DNA from: Bugulina stolonifera
Lineage: Eukaryota > Bryozoa > Gymnolaemata > Cheilostomatida > Bugulidae
Direction of reading: 5' to 3'
DNA: 64,000 nucleotides
NCBI GenBank assembly: GCA_935421135.1
Contig: OW285191.1
Location: 12,775,700-12,839,699 of the forward strand
The notes beneath the pieces are model-generated. The model saw only the letters and a program-made list of their open reading frames with translations. It ran no database searches and was not told the DNA's origin. How positions within the stretch are numbered: the first letter of the stretch is position 1; every line of letters begins with the position of its first letter. The translations under genes were made by a program, and so were the position numbers. Of the stretch, positions 45,611 to 56,468 are shown in pieces.

Positions 45611-46970
45611 TATTTCAAAGGCTTTTTTATGCAGCTCTAAATTCTTGGATAAATGAGTCAAGAGCATTGAGACGTCTAGATTTCACACCAACCATTTATA
45701 CTCAAGACTGTGCTCCGATCACTTCGAGCTATAGAGCTTCATAACGTTCGTTGGACGCTGGAAGTGTCTCAAGCAAGGTGTTATGCTTTCTGTATTTGGA
45801 CTTCCCTAGCCATTTGCAGGTAAAGCACCAGGTTTAGATCCTAGTTTTGTTTGGGATTCTAGTTTTTTCACTAATTAATTGTATGTTTGTTTCCCTTTCC
45901 AAACCAAATATTGAATGTTTGAACCCCAATATTCAAGTGCAATGATGTTGACAGGGTTGTTGACAAAGTAGGCTATGTAGCTTGTGGCTACAATCGCCAA
46001 TATTTTTGTACAAACTTCAATACGCTATAAATATTTGATCCTTTGTAGTTTCGTTTCGAACTGTCCAGTGCTGAACTGTCCACTTTCGAAACATCATTTT
46101 CAAATAGCGGCACAGTCCTCAAACTGATAGTCCAGCAGATGTCCAGTATAGTATTGTCACTTAACCCTAAAGATTCAGTAGCAGATGTCAGCGTGAATGT
46201 AGATTATTCATATGGTAGTAATCTAGGTTGGTATTGGAATTGATGTCTCTTTTTATAGCATTTTATCTTGGAAGATGATAATTTCAGTGTTACCATAATA
46301 TTTGATGGAATAGGCTATATCATCCACATGCACGTGTCCATGTAATATATATGTACAAAGGTACAATGTATAAACATACCTATATACATGTATGTTATCA
46401 TAATATATATAAATATAATATGTATATAACATTCAGTGTAAAGGTGCGTTGCGTGGGAGTTTCCTAAGTTTTGAATAATTTTTGATATTTTATTGCTACA
46501 GATCAGATGCTACTTATTCTGTTACTTTCAGAGTTTCTCAAGACTTTGTTCAGCAGGATTCATAGAATGGGAGAGCATAACAACAACCCAACTGCTATAG
46601 GCTTTTGGGCAGATGCAAGAAAGCTGTTGATGAAGTGGTCAGTGTCCACTTTAAATGTAGCCAATTCAGCTGACTGTGACTCCAGCTCTGGTTTATTTTC
46701 TTTACAGTGGTGTAAGTGAAAAGCTCCAATACCTTCTGTTTAACATCGCTACAAACTTGTAACACTCACCCACTGAATATTCTTGGATATTTCAGGAAAA
46801 ATTGCAAGAACTCTACACGGCAGTTTTTGGTGAAGTGTGCAGGTGGCTTTGGCGATCATTTGTATGTCGTAGGATGATGAAGGCCAAAAACAGAGGTGGC
46901 CTCACTTATGCTACTGATTTAGTAAAGCAGATTGTGGCTTGATGTGAGCAGGTGTTTGCTTACACAAAGT
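45611..46970 (+). pseudogene. Possible P/THAP9-like transposase remnant
   Basis: Several exon-like open pieces on the plus strand: 45622-45743 (LFYAALNSWINESRALRRLD start, later a stop), 46507-46719 (FLKTLFSRIHRMGEH and FWADARKLLMKW) and 46797-46950 (EKLQELYTAVFGEVCRW, then NRGGLTYATDLVKQI and a stop). The RGGLxY-(S/T)-xxLV pattern resembles a C-terminal motif of P/THAP9 transposases, from memory of the family. Stops indicate decay. Assignment rests on short motifs and on the 8-bp duplication of the host element. Confidence 0.4.
46035..46208 (+). other. Unassigned exon-like open segment
   Basis: A TTTGTAG acceptor and a GGTAGT donor bracket about 58 codons rich in Ser/Thr/Val with alternating hydrophobic residues (FRFELSSAELSTFETS, then KLIVQQMSSIVLSLN and SVADVSVNVDYSY). 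This resembles an extracellular beta/alpha domain such as SEA more than a transposase. It lies inside the nested P-like element, which would be odd for a host exon. I cannot identify it. Confidence 0.3.
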
Positions 46971-47687
46971 ATTTCGATTCTCGACTGATGAATAGACATT
47001 TGAAACATTGAACTTTTGCTTCATTTCAATACCTGTAACATAATTTTACAATAAGTGTATCATAAATTTTTCATTTTACTTTGTTATTTAATTCTTTTAT
47101 TGCTATGTCTATAACATTTTTTGCTAGCTTTCAATCTTGTTTGCATATATATATATTTGTCTGGTTATGATAGTCATATGATTTACCATTCACAATTCTG
47201 CACTGCAGATGATAAAACAAAAATACAATACAGTGCAATAATAGATATAATGCATATGTAGTTGACTTCTCATTAATTTCAATTATATCAGAAGTTGTAT
47301 TTTTAATGTATCATAGATAGTTCTTAACTTTCAGAGTACTGATAGCCACAAAATATGTGATTTTGTTGAGCAAACGTTATCGATTTCGTATTGTTACAAT
47401 GGATTTAATAGTAAACCGGAACTGCGTCTAAAGCAAAGAAGTGGGTCCAGACCGGCTTCACGACCGTAATAGTAATAGCGGTCGAGTACTGGCTCTATCC
47501 TACCTCTATGGGTGTGACAACTCCAATATTGAGTACTTAATTTCCGGTTCGGTGTTTTTTCATGAATTGAAAACACTGAATTAAACCGAGGGTGAGGAGA
47601 CAACTTCGGTTTCATTCAGTTTTTTAGAAAAATCAGCGAAAAAGTGAATGCACATGCAAATCAAAACCGCCCAGCACTATGAAATAT

Positions 47688-48694
47688 TGTTAGAAAATAG
47701 TGCTAAAAGTTAAAAGTTCAAAGCAAAATGTTACTGTTACACTCTGTTTTAGTGCAGAATGTGTTATAATTGTGGTTACAATTGTGGTTATAACTGAACT
47801 GCAGCTATTTCTATTCATTCATCATTGACATTTTATTTACAGCTGACCAATGAAAACATGAGTTATTGAATATTCCAACATAGATAGTGATAATCATAAT
47901 CACAATCTATAATGATAACCAGAGAGAGATAATAGCGGACTAACAGAAGACCTGTGAACCTGATAGTTTTTCTTTTCCCCAAAAAAGGGTCTAGGAACTC
48001 ACATCAACATCAAGACAAGACAATTATGACATGATAAAGATCTGATGTGTGAGTTTACAGAGTTAAGAGTCTAGTCTTTGATCATAGTGATAATGATTTG
48101 ATAATCATAATGATAATAATAATAACATAATTAAGTTGCAATTCAAGTTACACGTTTTGATGGTTGTATATTCAAGTAAAGTTACCAGGCCTTTTCTTGT
48201 ATAACAATATTATATAAATAATTAAAAATAATTTAATAAATTAAATAATAAAAATAAATAAAAATAAAATGCCCAGCCCTACTATCCTAATAGTAATTCT
48301 TTTTTTATCTTGCGTAATAACTTATCACACATGAGAAGAAATCGCGTGCTCCAGCAGCCCAAAAGCAATGCATCTCAAATAAATAGACGAAAATGTGCAT
48401 GTAATTGTTGACTATTTTCTTTTCGACTTTTGTACATTGTAGGAATAAAATTAATCTAATGTTGACTGCTTGAATACTGGCGGCGTCTTTGCGCAACAGC
48501 GCGCAAAGATATATTTACTACGTGACCATTATTTGAGGCTTTTCAAAGGGGGTATTAATTTTTCTTCTGTGACAAAGATACCTATATTTAATATTTTTTC
48601 AAAACATGCTATATTACTCTCACCACTTCTATATTTTTAATTATTTTGTATTCCATTATAGTCCGCAATAGTTTTTGTATCAACATAAGGTGCA
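47688..48694. other. AT-rich non-coding stretch
   Basis: No gene, terminal repeats or exon seen. Several short AT-only blocks occur (48200-48270). Confidence 0.4.
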
Positions 48695-48987
48695 AACACC
48701 CGGGAGCGTTTTGTGGCGAGCGTTTTCTGAGCAAGCGTCGAACGCTATGCCCTTGAAACACACGGGGCGGACGAAGAGCGCGGCGATTTAGCCAATGAAA
48801 TGCCGGTGTGTATTCGCTCCGCGATAGTCAACGTGTTTATGTTTACTAACTCTGTTTACCAGCCAATCAGCGTTGAGCTATTCGTATCGATACCTCGGCA
48901 GGCTGAGCTCGAGCGTTTTGAGAGCGTTGGCACTCTGGCGATTCGCGGGCGTCAGATTCGCCCCGAAACGCTCTCGTGTGTTAACTT
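48695..48987. repeat. CpG-rich foldback just upstream of tomm20 exon 1
   Basis: Outer arms are inverted: ACACCCGGGAGCGTTTTGTG at the left and a complement-like CCCCGAAACGCTCTCGTGTG at the right; inner GAGCGTT/AACGCTC motifs recur many times. The ~290-bp segment is strikingly rich in CpG compared with the surroundings. It may be a MITE (a TAA occurs next to each end region but not symmetrically), and it ends about 107 bp before the tomm20 start codon, so it could act as part of the promoter. Confidence 0.5.
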
Positions 48988-49094
48988 ATCACATGCGATT
49001 TCACGTTTATCAACTCACAACAAACACGTTTCAATTTTAATTCTACACAGTACTCTTTGCAGCAGACGTTTCTGGTTGCAGAAATACTCGTGTA

Positions 49095-49215
49095 ATGCTC
49101 ACTAAAGGTACTTCAATATGCTTAGGGGCTGCTGGAATTGCCTTCCTAGGATACTGTGTGTATTTCGATAGAAAACGCCGGTCAGATCCGCTGTACAAAG
49201 ATAAGATTCGTCAAA
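49095..49215 (+). CDS. tomm20: TOM20 mitochondrial import receptor, exon 1
   Basis: ATG at 49095 opens 40 codons plus one base, ending at donor CAAA|GTTAGT (phase 1). The encoded N-terminus has a short lumenal start, a membrane anchor rich in Gly/Ala/Ile/Leu, and the family hallmark GYCVYFDRKRRSDP followed by a basic stretch. TOM20 is the outer-membrane receptor that recognises mitochondrial presequences; the hallmark motif follows the single membrane span and faces the cytosol. Remaining exons (TPR-like receptor domain) were not found in the next 14.8 kb, which are filled by nested transposons, so the gene probably continues past the window or in exons I missed. It appears intact here. Confidence 0.88.
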
Positions 49216-49569
49216 GTTAGTATTAACTTAATAATTAAGTATGCTCATTTAATTATTCATCAATGAACTTATCAAATTTATATAAAATATAAATGAAGTA
49301 GTCTCTGCACAACAGTTACCATAAATGACAAACGAGACACATTTATTATTTTTTAATTTAAATTTTTATTTTTATAAAAATAAATGATATTTTTTTAAAT
49401 TCAATCCTAGGATTTTGATGCATATCTATTATCCATGCATCATTCATCATCGTCTGATGATAATGCATGGATAGGCTATGCATCGAAATATTAAGATTAA
49501 ATAGAAATATAAAACTTGTTTAATTTTGTTTTGATTTTATTTTGTAATTCATTATATTATTTTATAAAA
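49216..49569. other. Start of tomm20 intron 1, AT-rich
   Basis: No coding signal. It includes an inverted pair around ATGCATCATTCATCATC and GATGATAATGCATGG (49433-49470). Confidence 0.5.
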
Positions 49570-51169
49570 CTACTCGCCAGAGCTGGGTCCAAGTCATGGA
49601 TTTGACTTGACTTGCCAAGTCAAGTCAGGTCACAAGTCAACTTGACTTGGACTTGCTAACTTGCTGACTTGACTTGACTGTGACTTGCGCATCAATGTGA
49701 CTTGTCTTGACTTGACTTGGACACATGGATGATTTGTGATTTTGACTTGGGTTCTGCCCAGTCAATCTGACAAATAAAATCTTGTACAGTGTTTAGCCAA
49801 CGTGAAAAAAAGGTCTCAATCTCCTACCTATTTATCATTTTTACTAGATCAGTGCTACTAGTAGCACTGAGAGTATATCAAAGTTAGCTATGAGGATACA
49901 CAAATCAGGCAATAGCTAGGATGCGCAGACCTGCCAACCTAGGGGTGGGGCAATAGAGTGAGTTGCATAAAAGGGGCAAACACTTTTTTGATTGGGGCAC
50001 TCACAAAGCCTCTGAATTGATTATTACAATCATTATGATTATGAAAGATATGAATATCATTTTATTAATATAATTTAATTACTAGCTGCTAGCATCAGTG
50101 GTGGATTGGTACCGGAACGATCCGGAACGCCGTTCTTGTTGACAAATCCAAGGTGGAACGGTCGTTCCGGTTGATAATTTTGTGTTTGCATTGGAAATCA
50201 CCTACTGTGTGTACCAGGAAAGATCTCGGAAAAATAACATCGGCACCACTAGCAAAAGCCCTGTAAAATATCGGTAATTCCCATACTATACATTAACAAA
50301 AGCCGGTTAGCTCAAGTGCATTGCAAACAACTAGTAATAGCTACTCAGATTAGCTGCTTTCCCAATCATTTCCGTTTCGCTATTTTCAATTTTTGAAACA
50401 ACATTCTAATGCTTCTTGGCCTTCTAATATTCACTGAAATAATTATGTTTACTCAATTAATGTTGACAATTATCATTGATTAAAAACTAGTAAAAAAGCT
50501 GACAACTATGTTCCAGAAGAAAAGGTATGCATCAGCACAGTCGTAATGATATTGAGAAGAATATTACTCTTGAATTGCTCTCAACTCACATCTGACAATT
50601 GGGTTGCAAACCAAAGTCAGTGAAAATATTCAGTCATCTAGAGAGCAGTTAATATTAAATTTCAGTTGTTAGAGCAAGTAGTAAAATAGATGAATACAAA
50701 TTTAATTATTTTATAATAACAAATGTTATTAATACTGCTTATATATAAAAAAAAATATATTTCTTTATTAAAGTATTTGTGAAGTCTTACTACTTGTATC
50801 TACCACAACTTTATTGCTATACTAGAGGACTCTCTAAAAGACACTACACATCTACACTACATGTACTACTACCACTAATATCATACATGTATTTTGCATC
50901 ATCCTGCTCATTATCCTGGCTGTTTATACTGCAAATGTCAAGCTCTACATGAGGATACCTTCCCTAATCTGGTTGCTAGCAAAACCTAATATCACCAATA
51001 TGTCAGGTGATATCATCTATCTTCGCTGATGTGTTAGAAACAGGTGCTGTAGCAGTTCCAATATCCCATGTACTTGTGCATTTCACAGTCCTAAGTATTT
51101 ATGTACACGAATTCAAGGTTACATCTCCTTGGGTCTGCACTGTAGCATTCAAGTTCTATGGTACACTCA

Positions 51170-52340
51170 CATAACTGAAAAGGTTTTTAAACAGTCTCTT
51201 AAATGGTACACTTTCGTCAGAACTACACCCAGATTTCTTTGTATGACCCTCTGGTCCATCCTCTGCTGGCGGTTCAGTGCTATAGCCTTCATTAGTAGAT
51301 GCTGTCTCTGCTTCTTCAGCTGGGGATGCTTCAGCTGCAGCAGATTTTATTTCTAGTGGAGCTGCTTCAGTACTAGTTCCAGCAGAGACTTCTGATATGT
51401 ACTATCACTATTTATTGTTTATTTTATGTTCTAATAATAGCACGCACTAGTTATATGGTAGACCTGACAATGAATCATACTTTTGTTTACTTACAGTAGT
51501 GTTACATAGGATTTACTGGAATGGCCTAGAACATTCTTATACTTGCTGAATCACAGATTCTAGAATATTCTATAGCAACTAGTATATAAGCAGGCCAGTT
51601 CCAATTTTAGTTCGGTTACTAATATGTCAGTATTCAAGATACATGTAACCACACATTGCTAGTCCAAGTTCAGCTAACTATTATAGCTTGTTATTTATAT
51701 ACAATAAACTAGAAGTTCTGCAAACAAAGAAGTATTTAGACATTCAATTGTCAATGTTAGTTTCAGCTGTACCTACGCACTGAAACATAACAACTTCAGT
51801 AACTCCTTCAACATCAGGTGCCACATGGTTCTGTTCATATGGAGGCTTCTCTGAACTAAATCTGGTCGGTGTTATCACTGCTCTAGTTCTTTCACCACTG
51901 CTGCATTACATGAATCCAACCCATCCAAAGTCACTGTATCCTTCAGTTGGTTGGCTTCCTCACTAGGCAACCCAGTCACCAAAAGGCATTTTATGAGTCT
52001 GCATTTGCATCAATGTGCGTTTGATGAGTGGCTTGTATTTGCTTTGTCTGGGGTTTCAACTAAACTCCTGTCTGCTGAAATGACTTCTGCAATTTCTAAC
52101 TTTTGCAGAACCTTTTCTCTTTGCAAATTTGAGCATTTCAGCTGTTGAAAGTAAGCGCTGTCAGCAAAGCCTCCTTTGGTAGGTTATGGTCTTCTTTTAC
52201 TTCCACTGGTAGCTGGTCATAGAATGTGAGGGCCAGTTCGTTAAGAAACAAAGGCAACTATCCATTGTTATATTTTGTAGTTCAGCCGCTAACTCCACTT
52301 TACCGATCCACTTTCTAAACTCTCCACTCACCAAACTATT
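51170..52340 (-). pseudogene. Decayed gag-like remnant
   Basis: On the minus strand, in at least two frames, there are gag-type segments: EFRKWIGKVELAAELQNIT (near 52330-52270), then LPLFLNELALTFYDQLPVEV (near 52255-52195) and QREKVLQKLEIAEVISADRS. Further on lies VTGLPSEEANQLKDTVTLDG, then at 51395-51170 an acidic Ala/Glu-rich tail. Frameshifts and stops separate them. The pattern resembles gag of metazoan LTR retrotransposons. No LTRs were found next to it, and it is unrelated to the intact gag at 53590-55851. Confidence 0.45.
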
Positions 52341-52720
52341 TTCACAACCCTTGATTAATTCTACACCCATTATTTTATCATGCCTAAATAGCTTGTAATT
52401 TGTACTTGTATATGCCGCAACTTCCTATGTTGATACCCTAGAATACTCTCTAGAAGACACACTTGCCTACTGAGTTAAACATGAAAGCAATAAAGATATA
52501 AGTGACAAAATATTCAATACACAGATATAGCCAACATGATGCTTACGTAGCCAAACAGCCATGTACAAAGATACAACAGGACACACTACACATGACAAAT
52601 ATAGTACATGTACATAAAAAATGCATGTACATGTATAACACAGATAAGCAATTACATAATGATGAAGCTGCCACATTTTTATTATCTATACACTGCAAAT
52701 TAAAAATAAAAGATGTTAAT

Positions 52721-52922
52721 TGTTAAATAGTCAGGTTCGTAATATACTTAGCGTAGTTAGGTACGTCTTCACTCACCGAAGTTCATGAAGATAAGGGGGA
52801 ATAGTCTTCTTAATCGTCTCGGCTTGTAGCGTAGTCTTTCGTTGATCGGTTAGCCAATCAGCTCCGACCTTTAACGTAGTCTCTTACGAGACGCTTAGAA
52901 TAGCCGTAATGACTATATAACA
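52721..52922 (-). repeat. 3' LTR of the gag-only element
   Basis: Direct copy of 56469-56670. In transcription orientation it starts TGTTATATAGTC, with TATATA close to the start. Confidence 0.93.
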
Positions 52923-53589
52923 TGCCCTCTTCTCTCGGGCTTCCTCTGAGCTTTACCAACAACCTAGTAATGAAACTAAACTGGTATTGGATACGGTACA
53001 ATGATCAACATATACATAAAGCTTTTAAAAGCTGCTATATAATATGCCCCCTCTTGGTGTAAACATTACAATCACAATAATGTTCAAGAAGTACATTGAG
53101 CATATGCATTTAGTCACACATTGTACATGTGCACACAGAAGGGTACAGGTCTTTCTAAGCCCTTTCAGTATTGTACACAGGGCTACTGAAGAAGTCCTTC
53201 TAGACATCAAGTCACCATTACCTTGGCTTACCTCTTTGTAGAGATTCACCTGAAAAGAGTATCACTCTATCTTCTTCCACTGTAGGATGGACTAGCGTTC
53301 TCTCCCACTCTCGCATCCTATGACACACTGCCAAAGGTAGAGATGGCTATGCCAGTCTACTTGAGATTCAGAAACCAACAAGAGGAACTGTAAAGATTCC
53401 TCCTCAGAAATCATTTCTGCTTTAGAAATGACTACGCATTCTGCAACTTCTCTATGAAGAGTTAGTCGCACCATACATACTTGCTCTCCAGGAGAGTCAG
53501 TACGACAGTAGCTGTTGCCAAAGCAAGAGCTCAGTGTAGTGCACAACCACTACTATCGCTGTACATCTGATAATACTCAGGTGTCACCA

Positions 53590-55851
53590 TTAACCATGCT
53601 CTCTGTAGAAGCAGTGAATCAACCAACGCATTGTTGACGCACTCATATCTCTCCCAGAGAAATCCCATCCCTGCCATGTTGTTCTCGACAACTTTTCCCT
53701 TTCGCTGGCAGGGTTTCCGTCACCGGCCCACTCCTCTACTGAAGAAGAGCTACCACCCTGTGCACCCTGCACAGTACTCGCTGGTGTCTCACTAGGAAGC
53801 ACCATTCTCTGCTGGGCCTGGGGCCCCCTCTCCTCTGCTGGGGCAGAGTCGCTAGCCTGTGCACCCTGCACAGTCCTTGCTGAAAGCACCACAGGTGTCG
53901 CGCTGGGAGACACCTCTTCTTGCACTACTGAGGTGGCTGCAGTGTTGGGCACCACAGTGGGTGTTGTCTTATGGGGAGACACTACCTTACTCTCAGAGCT
54001 AGAGGGGTTCGAGGAACCTGAACTAACACTGGGACGCACTGGTGTTACAGGAGCTGTAGTAACACCAGACCCGGAACCTTGGGCAAACTGGTTAGCAGCC
54101 AGTTCGAGGTTCCTGATGGCTTCCCTGACCGGTTCACCATCATCGTACTCTTTCTGAAGAGCAGCTCTTTCTCGAGCTATCTCACTCAGGCCGAGTTTAT
54201 ACTGGCTCCTAAATGCCAATTCTCTCTCATTGAGAGCCGTACTTCTCCTCGAGAAGTCGTCAGTAGTCATTGCTGAGCTACTACGTAATCCACTTAAGAA
54301 AGTGGAAACCTGAGCAAGGAGAGAAGAGTTTGCACTCATCTCCTTGTCATGGGCCCTCGGTGCACAAGACACAAGGGGGTCCATGCCCAACGCCTTGGGT
54401 GATAGTCCCTCAGCGCGTGTCGGACCAGAAAAGGAGTGTTTCCTCTTCTTGCTATCAGAGCAACTGGCTCCGCCATAATGCCACTTCTTGCTAATATTAT
54501 CTATTGACAATTTACAGGTAGGGTCCTGTAACAATGTCTCACATGCTTCCTCCTCTCTACAATCAACGTAGGGTGAGGAGGCTATGACAGAACCTATAAA
54601 TGTTTCTGTCTCACTAAAATCTATTACATCTACACTACTACAAGTAGGATTGACTATATTAGATCTATTCTCTAGTTTGCTAGAGAATCTGACTCTTTTT
54701 ACTCTAGAAGGACTCCATTGGTCCCCTCTAGACCGTTGGCACTGCCTAGAAGAACTTGGAGAGTCCTTGAGATGGCGTTTGTTCCGCCTGGACTGGCAGT
54801 CCTTGGTGATGTGACCTTTTCTGCTACATATGTAGCAGGTGACCGTAGGACACTCTCTGGTATGGTGTCCGTGCTTACGACAATGATAGCACCGAGAGTC
54901 CTCTGAGTTATACCTCCTACAAGGTGAGCACTTAGGACTGTCGTTGCTAGAATCCCTACGATGGTGAGATTCCCTACTCTCCTTAATACTGCTTCTAGGT
55001 CTATACCTAGAATACCTTCTAGAATTGTAACGGCTGTAGGAGCTGTTGCTAGTATTGCTATCTCTACTAGTACTTCTAGGTCTATACTTATGACTAGATC
55101 TACGTCTAGTTACATTGCATACAGATGGTTCATCTGATTCATTAATGTTATTTTTACTTACATTACAATAGCTCGGTCTATTGGAGCTTACATTACCCAC
55201 TTCCTGTTTAATCACTCTATCAGTACTAGGGGTGTGCTTAAACTGCTTCAGGAGTGCATCCTCTTTCCTGGCAGTGTCTCTTGCTTTAAGCAAGGCTGTC
55301 AAGTCAGCCCATGTGAGTTCAGCTCGCTGGTAAAGTATTTGCCTAAGCGAGCTTTCTCGCAAACCATTAACTGCGACCGAAACAGCGAGGCGTTGTCTAT
55401 GCTCTTCGCCTTGATCGCCAAAATCCAAATCCCTACTCAGTCGTTCTACTCTGAGTAGGTACATATGAAAATCTTCATCACATGCTTGTGAAGCAGTGAC
55501 GAATCTACCATGTCTTAAAAAGAAACTATCTTTTTGCTCAAAGTGATCTGTTAACACTTTAAGTGCTCTATCATAGGCATCATCTGCGTTGTCTCGCAGA
55601 TTGAAGCCTGAGGCAGTGAGGACAGCTTTGCCATCTCTCCCTGCCGCGCTAAGTAGGGCCAGTAGTTTAGTCCTACCCCTAAACCTATTCACTCTTGCCT
55701 CATTGGGTCCTTCTTGACCCATATTAAAGGTGGCTACTTCCACCGCTATTTCGAAATCTGTTAGCCATTCAGACCAACAGCCACTTACATCACTCCCTTC
55801 AATCTTTAGTTTAGGGAAGCTCGTTAAGTCTACGCCTGCAGCAGCAGCCAT
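53590..55851 (-). CDS. Intact Gag with two CCHC zinc knuckles (753 aa)
   Basis: One uninterrupted frame. Residues ~1-205 form a helical capsid-like region (WSEWLTDFEIAVEVATFNM near 26-44; LHxLRVERLS-like helices near 130-140). Residues ~245-320 are Arg/Ser-rich, similar to nucleic-acid-binding linkers. Two zinc knuckles follow: Cys321-Cys324-His329-Cys334 and Cys339-Cys342-His347-Cys352, both with the CX2CX4HX4C spacing. The C-terminal third is Ser/Thr/Pro/Val-rich, with a repeated TVQGAQ segment and a helical stretch around RERAALQKEYDDGEP. Gag packages element RNA into particles. It ends in a stop with no frameshift into pol. The ATG is the first of the frame, preceded by the minisatellite leader. 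Confidence 0.88.
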   Translation of the reverse strand: MAAAAGVDLTSFPKLKIEGSDVSGCWSEWLTDFEIAVEVATFNMGQEGPNEARVNRFRGRTKLLALLSAAGRDGKAVLTASGFNLRDNADDAYDRALKVLTDHFEQKDSFFLRHGRFVTASQACDEDFHMYLLRVERLSRDLDFGDQGEEHRQRLAVSVAVNGLRESSLRQILYQRAELTWADLTALLKARDTARKEDALLKQFKHTPSTDRVIKQEVGNVSSNRPSYCNVSKNNINESDEPSVCNVTRRRSSHKYRPRSTSRDSNTSNSSYSRYNSRRYSRYRPRSSIKESRESHHRRDSSNDSPKCSPCRRYNSEDSRCYHCRKHGHHTRECPTVTCYICSRKGHITKDCQSRRNKRHLKDSPSSSRQCQRSRGDQWSPSRVKRVRFSSKLENRSNIVNPTCSSVDVIDFSETETFIGSVIASSPYVDCREEEACETLLQDPTCKLSIDNISKKWHYGGASCSDSKKRKHSFSGPTRAEGLSPKALGMDPLVSCAPRAHDKEMSANSSLLAQVSTFLSGLRSSSAMTTDDFSRRSTALNERELAFRSQYKLGLSEIARERAALQKEYDDGEPVREAIRNLELAANQFAQGSGSGVTTAPVTPVRPSVSSGSSNPSSSESKVVSPHKTTPTVVPNTAATSVVQEEVSPSATPVVLSARTVQGAQASDSAPAEERGPQAQQRMVLPSETPASTVQGAQGGSSSSVEEWAGDGNPASEREKLSRTTWQGWDFSGRDMSASTMRWLIHCFYREHG

Positions 55852-55922
55852 TTTAGCTCTGCTGTGCTACACTCTCTCACTCTCTAACTTTACTCTGACT
55901 CTAACTCTACTCTAACTCTAAC

Positions 55923-56096
55923 ACTTACTTTAACTCTAACACTACTCTCACTCTATCTCTAACACTACTCTAACTCTAACACTTACTTTAACTCTAACAC
56001 TACTCTCACTCTATCTCTAACACTACTCTAACTCTAACACTTACTTTAACTCTAACACTACTCTCACTCTATCTCTAACACTACTCTAACTCTAAC
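55923..56096 (-). repeat. 58-bp minisatellite in the gag leader
   Basis: Three direct copies of a 58-bp unit built from CTAACACTACTCTCACTC-like runs. On the transcript strand it is a purine-rich GAG(T/A)-type tract. It lies between the primer-binding site and the gag start codon. Confidence 0.85.
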
Positions 56097-56450
56097 GCTG
56101 CTCTAACTCTAACCTCTCCACTCACGTAGCCACGCTAAACTGACGTGACTACGCTACTGAAACACTTTACTCTCACGTAGCCACGGTACTCTCGTGTGGC
56201 TACGCTACAAAAACTCTCTACTCTCTCTACTCTACACTCACGTAGTCACGTTACATTCACGTAACTACGCTACCCCTCACGTAGTGCAGTCAAGGACTAG
56301 TGAGTCACTAAGTCCTTAAGGCTACACTACGCTACTCACTCACAGTCACTCCTCCTTGAGTGACTGCTACTCTTCCCCCGAAGGGTGCTCTTGATTATCT
56401 CAGTTGTAACCAGTAATACCTTTCAGTTTAACAATAATAATAAAAAAATT

Positions 56451-56468
56451 ATCCTGCCGACTGCGCCA
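56451..56468 (-). promoter_or_regulatory. tRNA primer-binding site
   Basis: On the minus strand TGGCGCAGTCGGCAGGAT follows the 5' LTR without a gap. The leading TGG complements the CCA end of a tRNA. I cannot say which tRNA. Confidence 0.7.

Larger units (their letters stand above)
44491..47510 (+). mobile_element. Nested DNA transposon, P-element-like
   Basis: Left end CATAGAGGTAGGATAGAGCC and right end with its complement extend as ~100-bp imperfect inverted repeats (sharing CCAGTACT, GAAGCCG, GGACCCACTT, TTGCTTTAGAC, GTTCCGGTTT). GGTGTGAC is duplicated at 44483-44490 and 47511-47518. An 8-bp duplication, CA-starting ends and P/THAP9-like coding remnants point to the P superfamily, though an atypical hAT or Merlin is possible. 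Dispersed repeat V (44690-45490) lies inside. Confidence 0.65.
43663..47679. mobile_element. hAT-type element with 8-bp target duplication
   Basis: Ends TAGTACTGGGTGG and CCGCCCAGCACTA are inverted (consensus TAGTRCTGGGYGG), fitting the hAT end pattern, and TGAAATAT is duplicated at 43655-43662 and 47680-47687. Subterminal regions are rich in CGGTTT motifs on both sides. A second element (44491-47510) occupies most of the interior, so the hAT itself is only about 1 kb of own sequence and non-autonomous. No hAT transposase is visible. Confidence 0.8.

Noticed and set aside
49578..49760. CTTGACTTGA-rich tract as a simple satellite
   Set aside because: The same motif occurs at the opposite end (60080-60235) just inside an inverted terminus with an exact 8-bp duplication, so these are subterminal repeats of a MITE.
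53933..55915. Plus-strand open frames of 60-76 codons opposite the gag gene
   Set aside because: Antisense shadows of the 753-codon gag frame, without start context or motifs.
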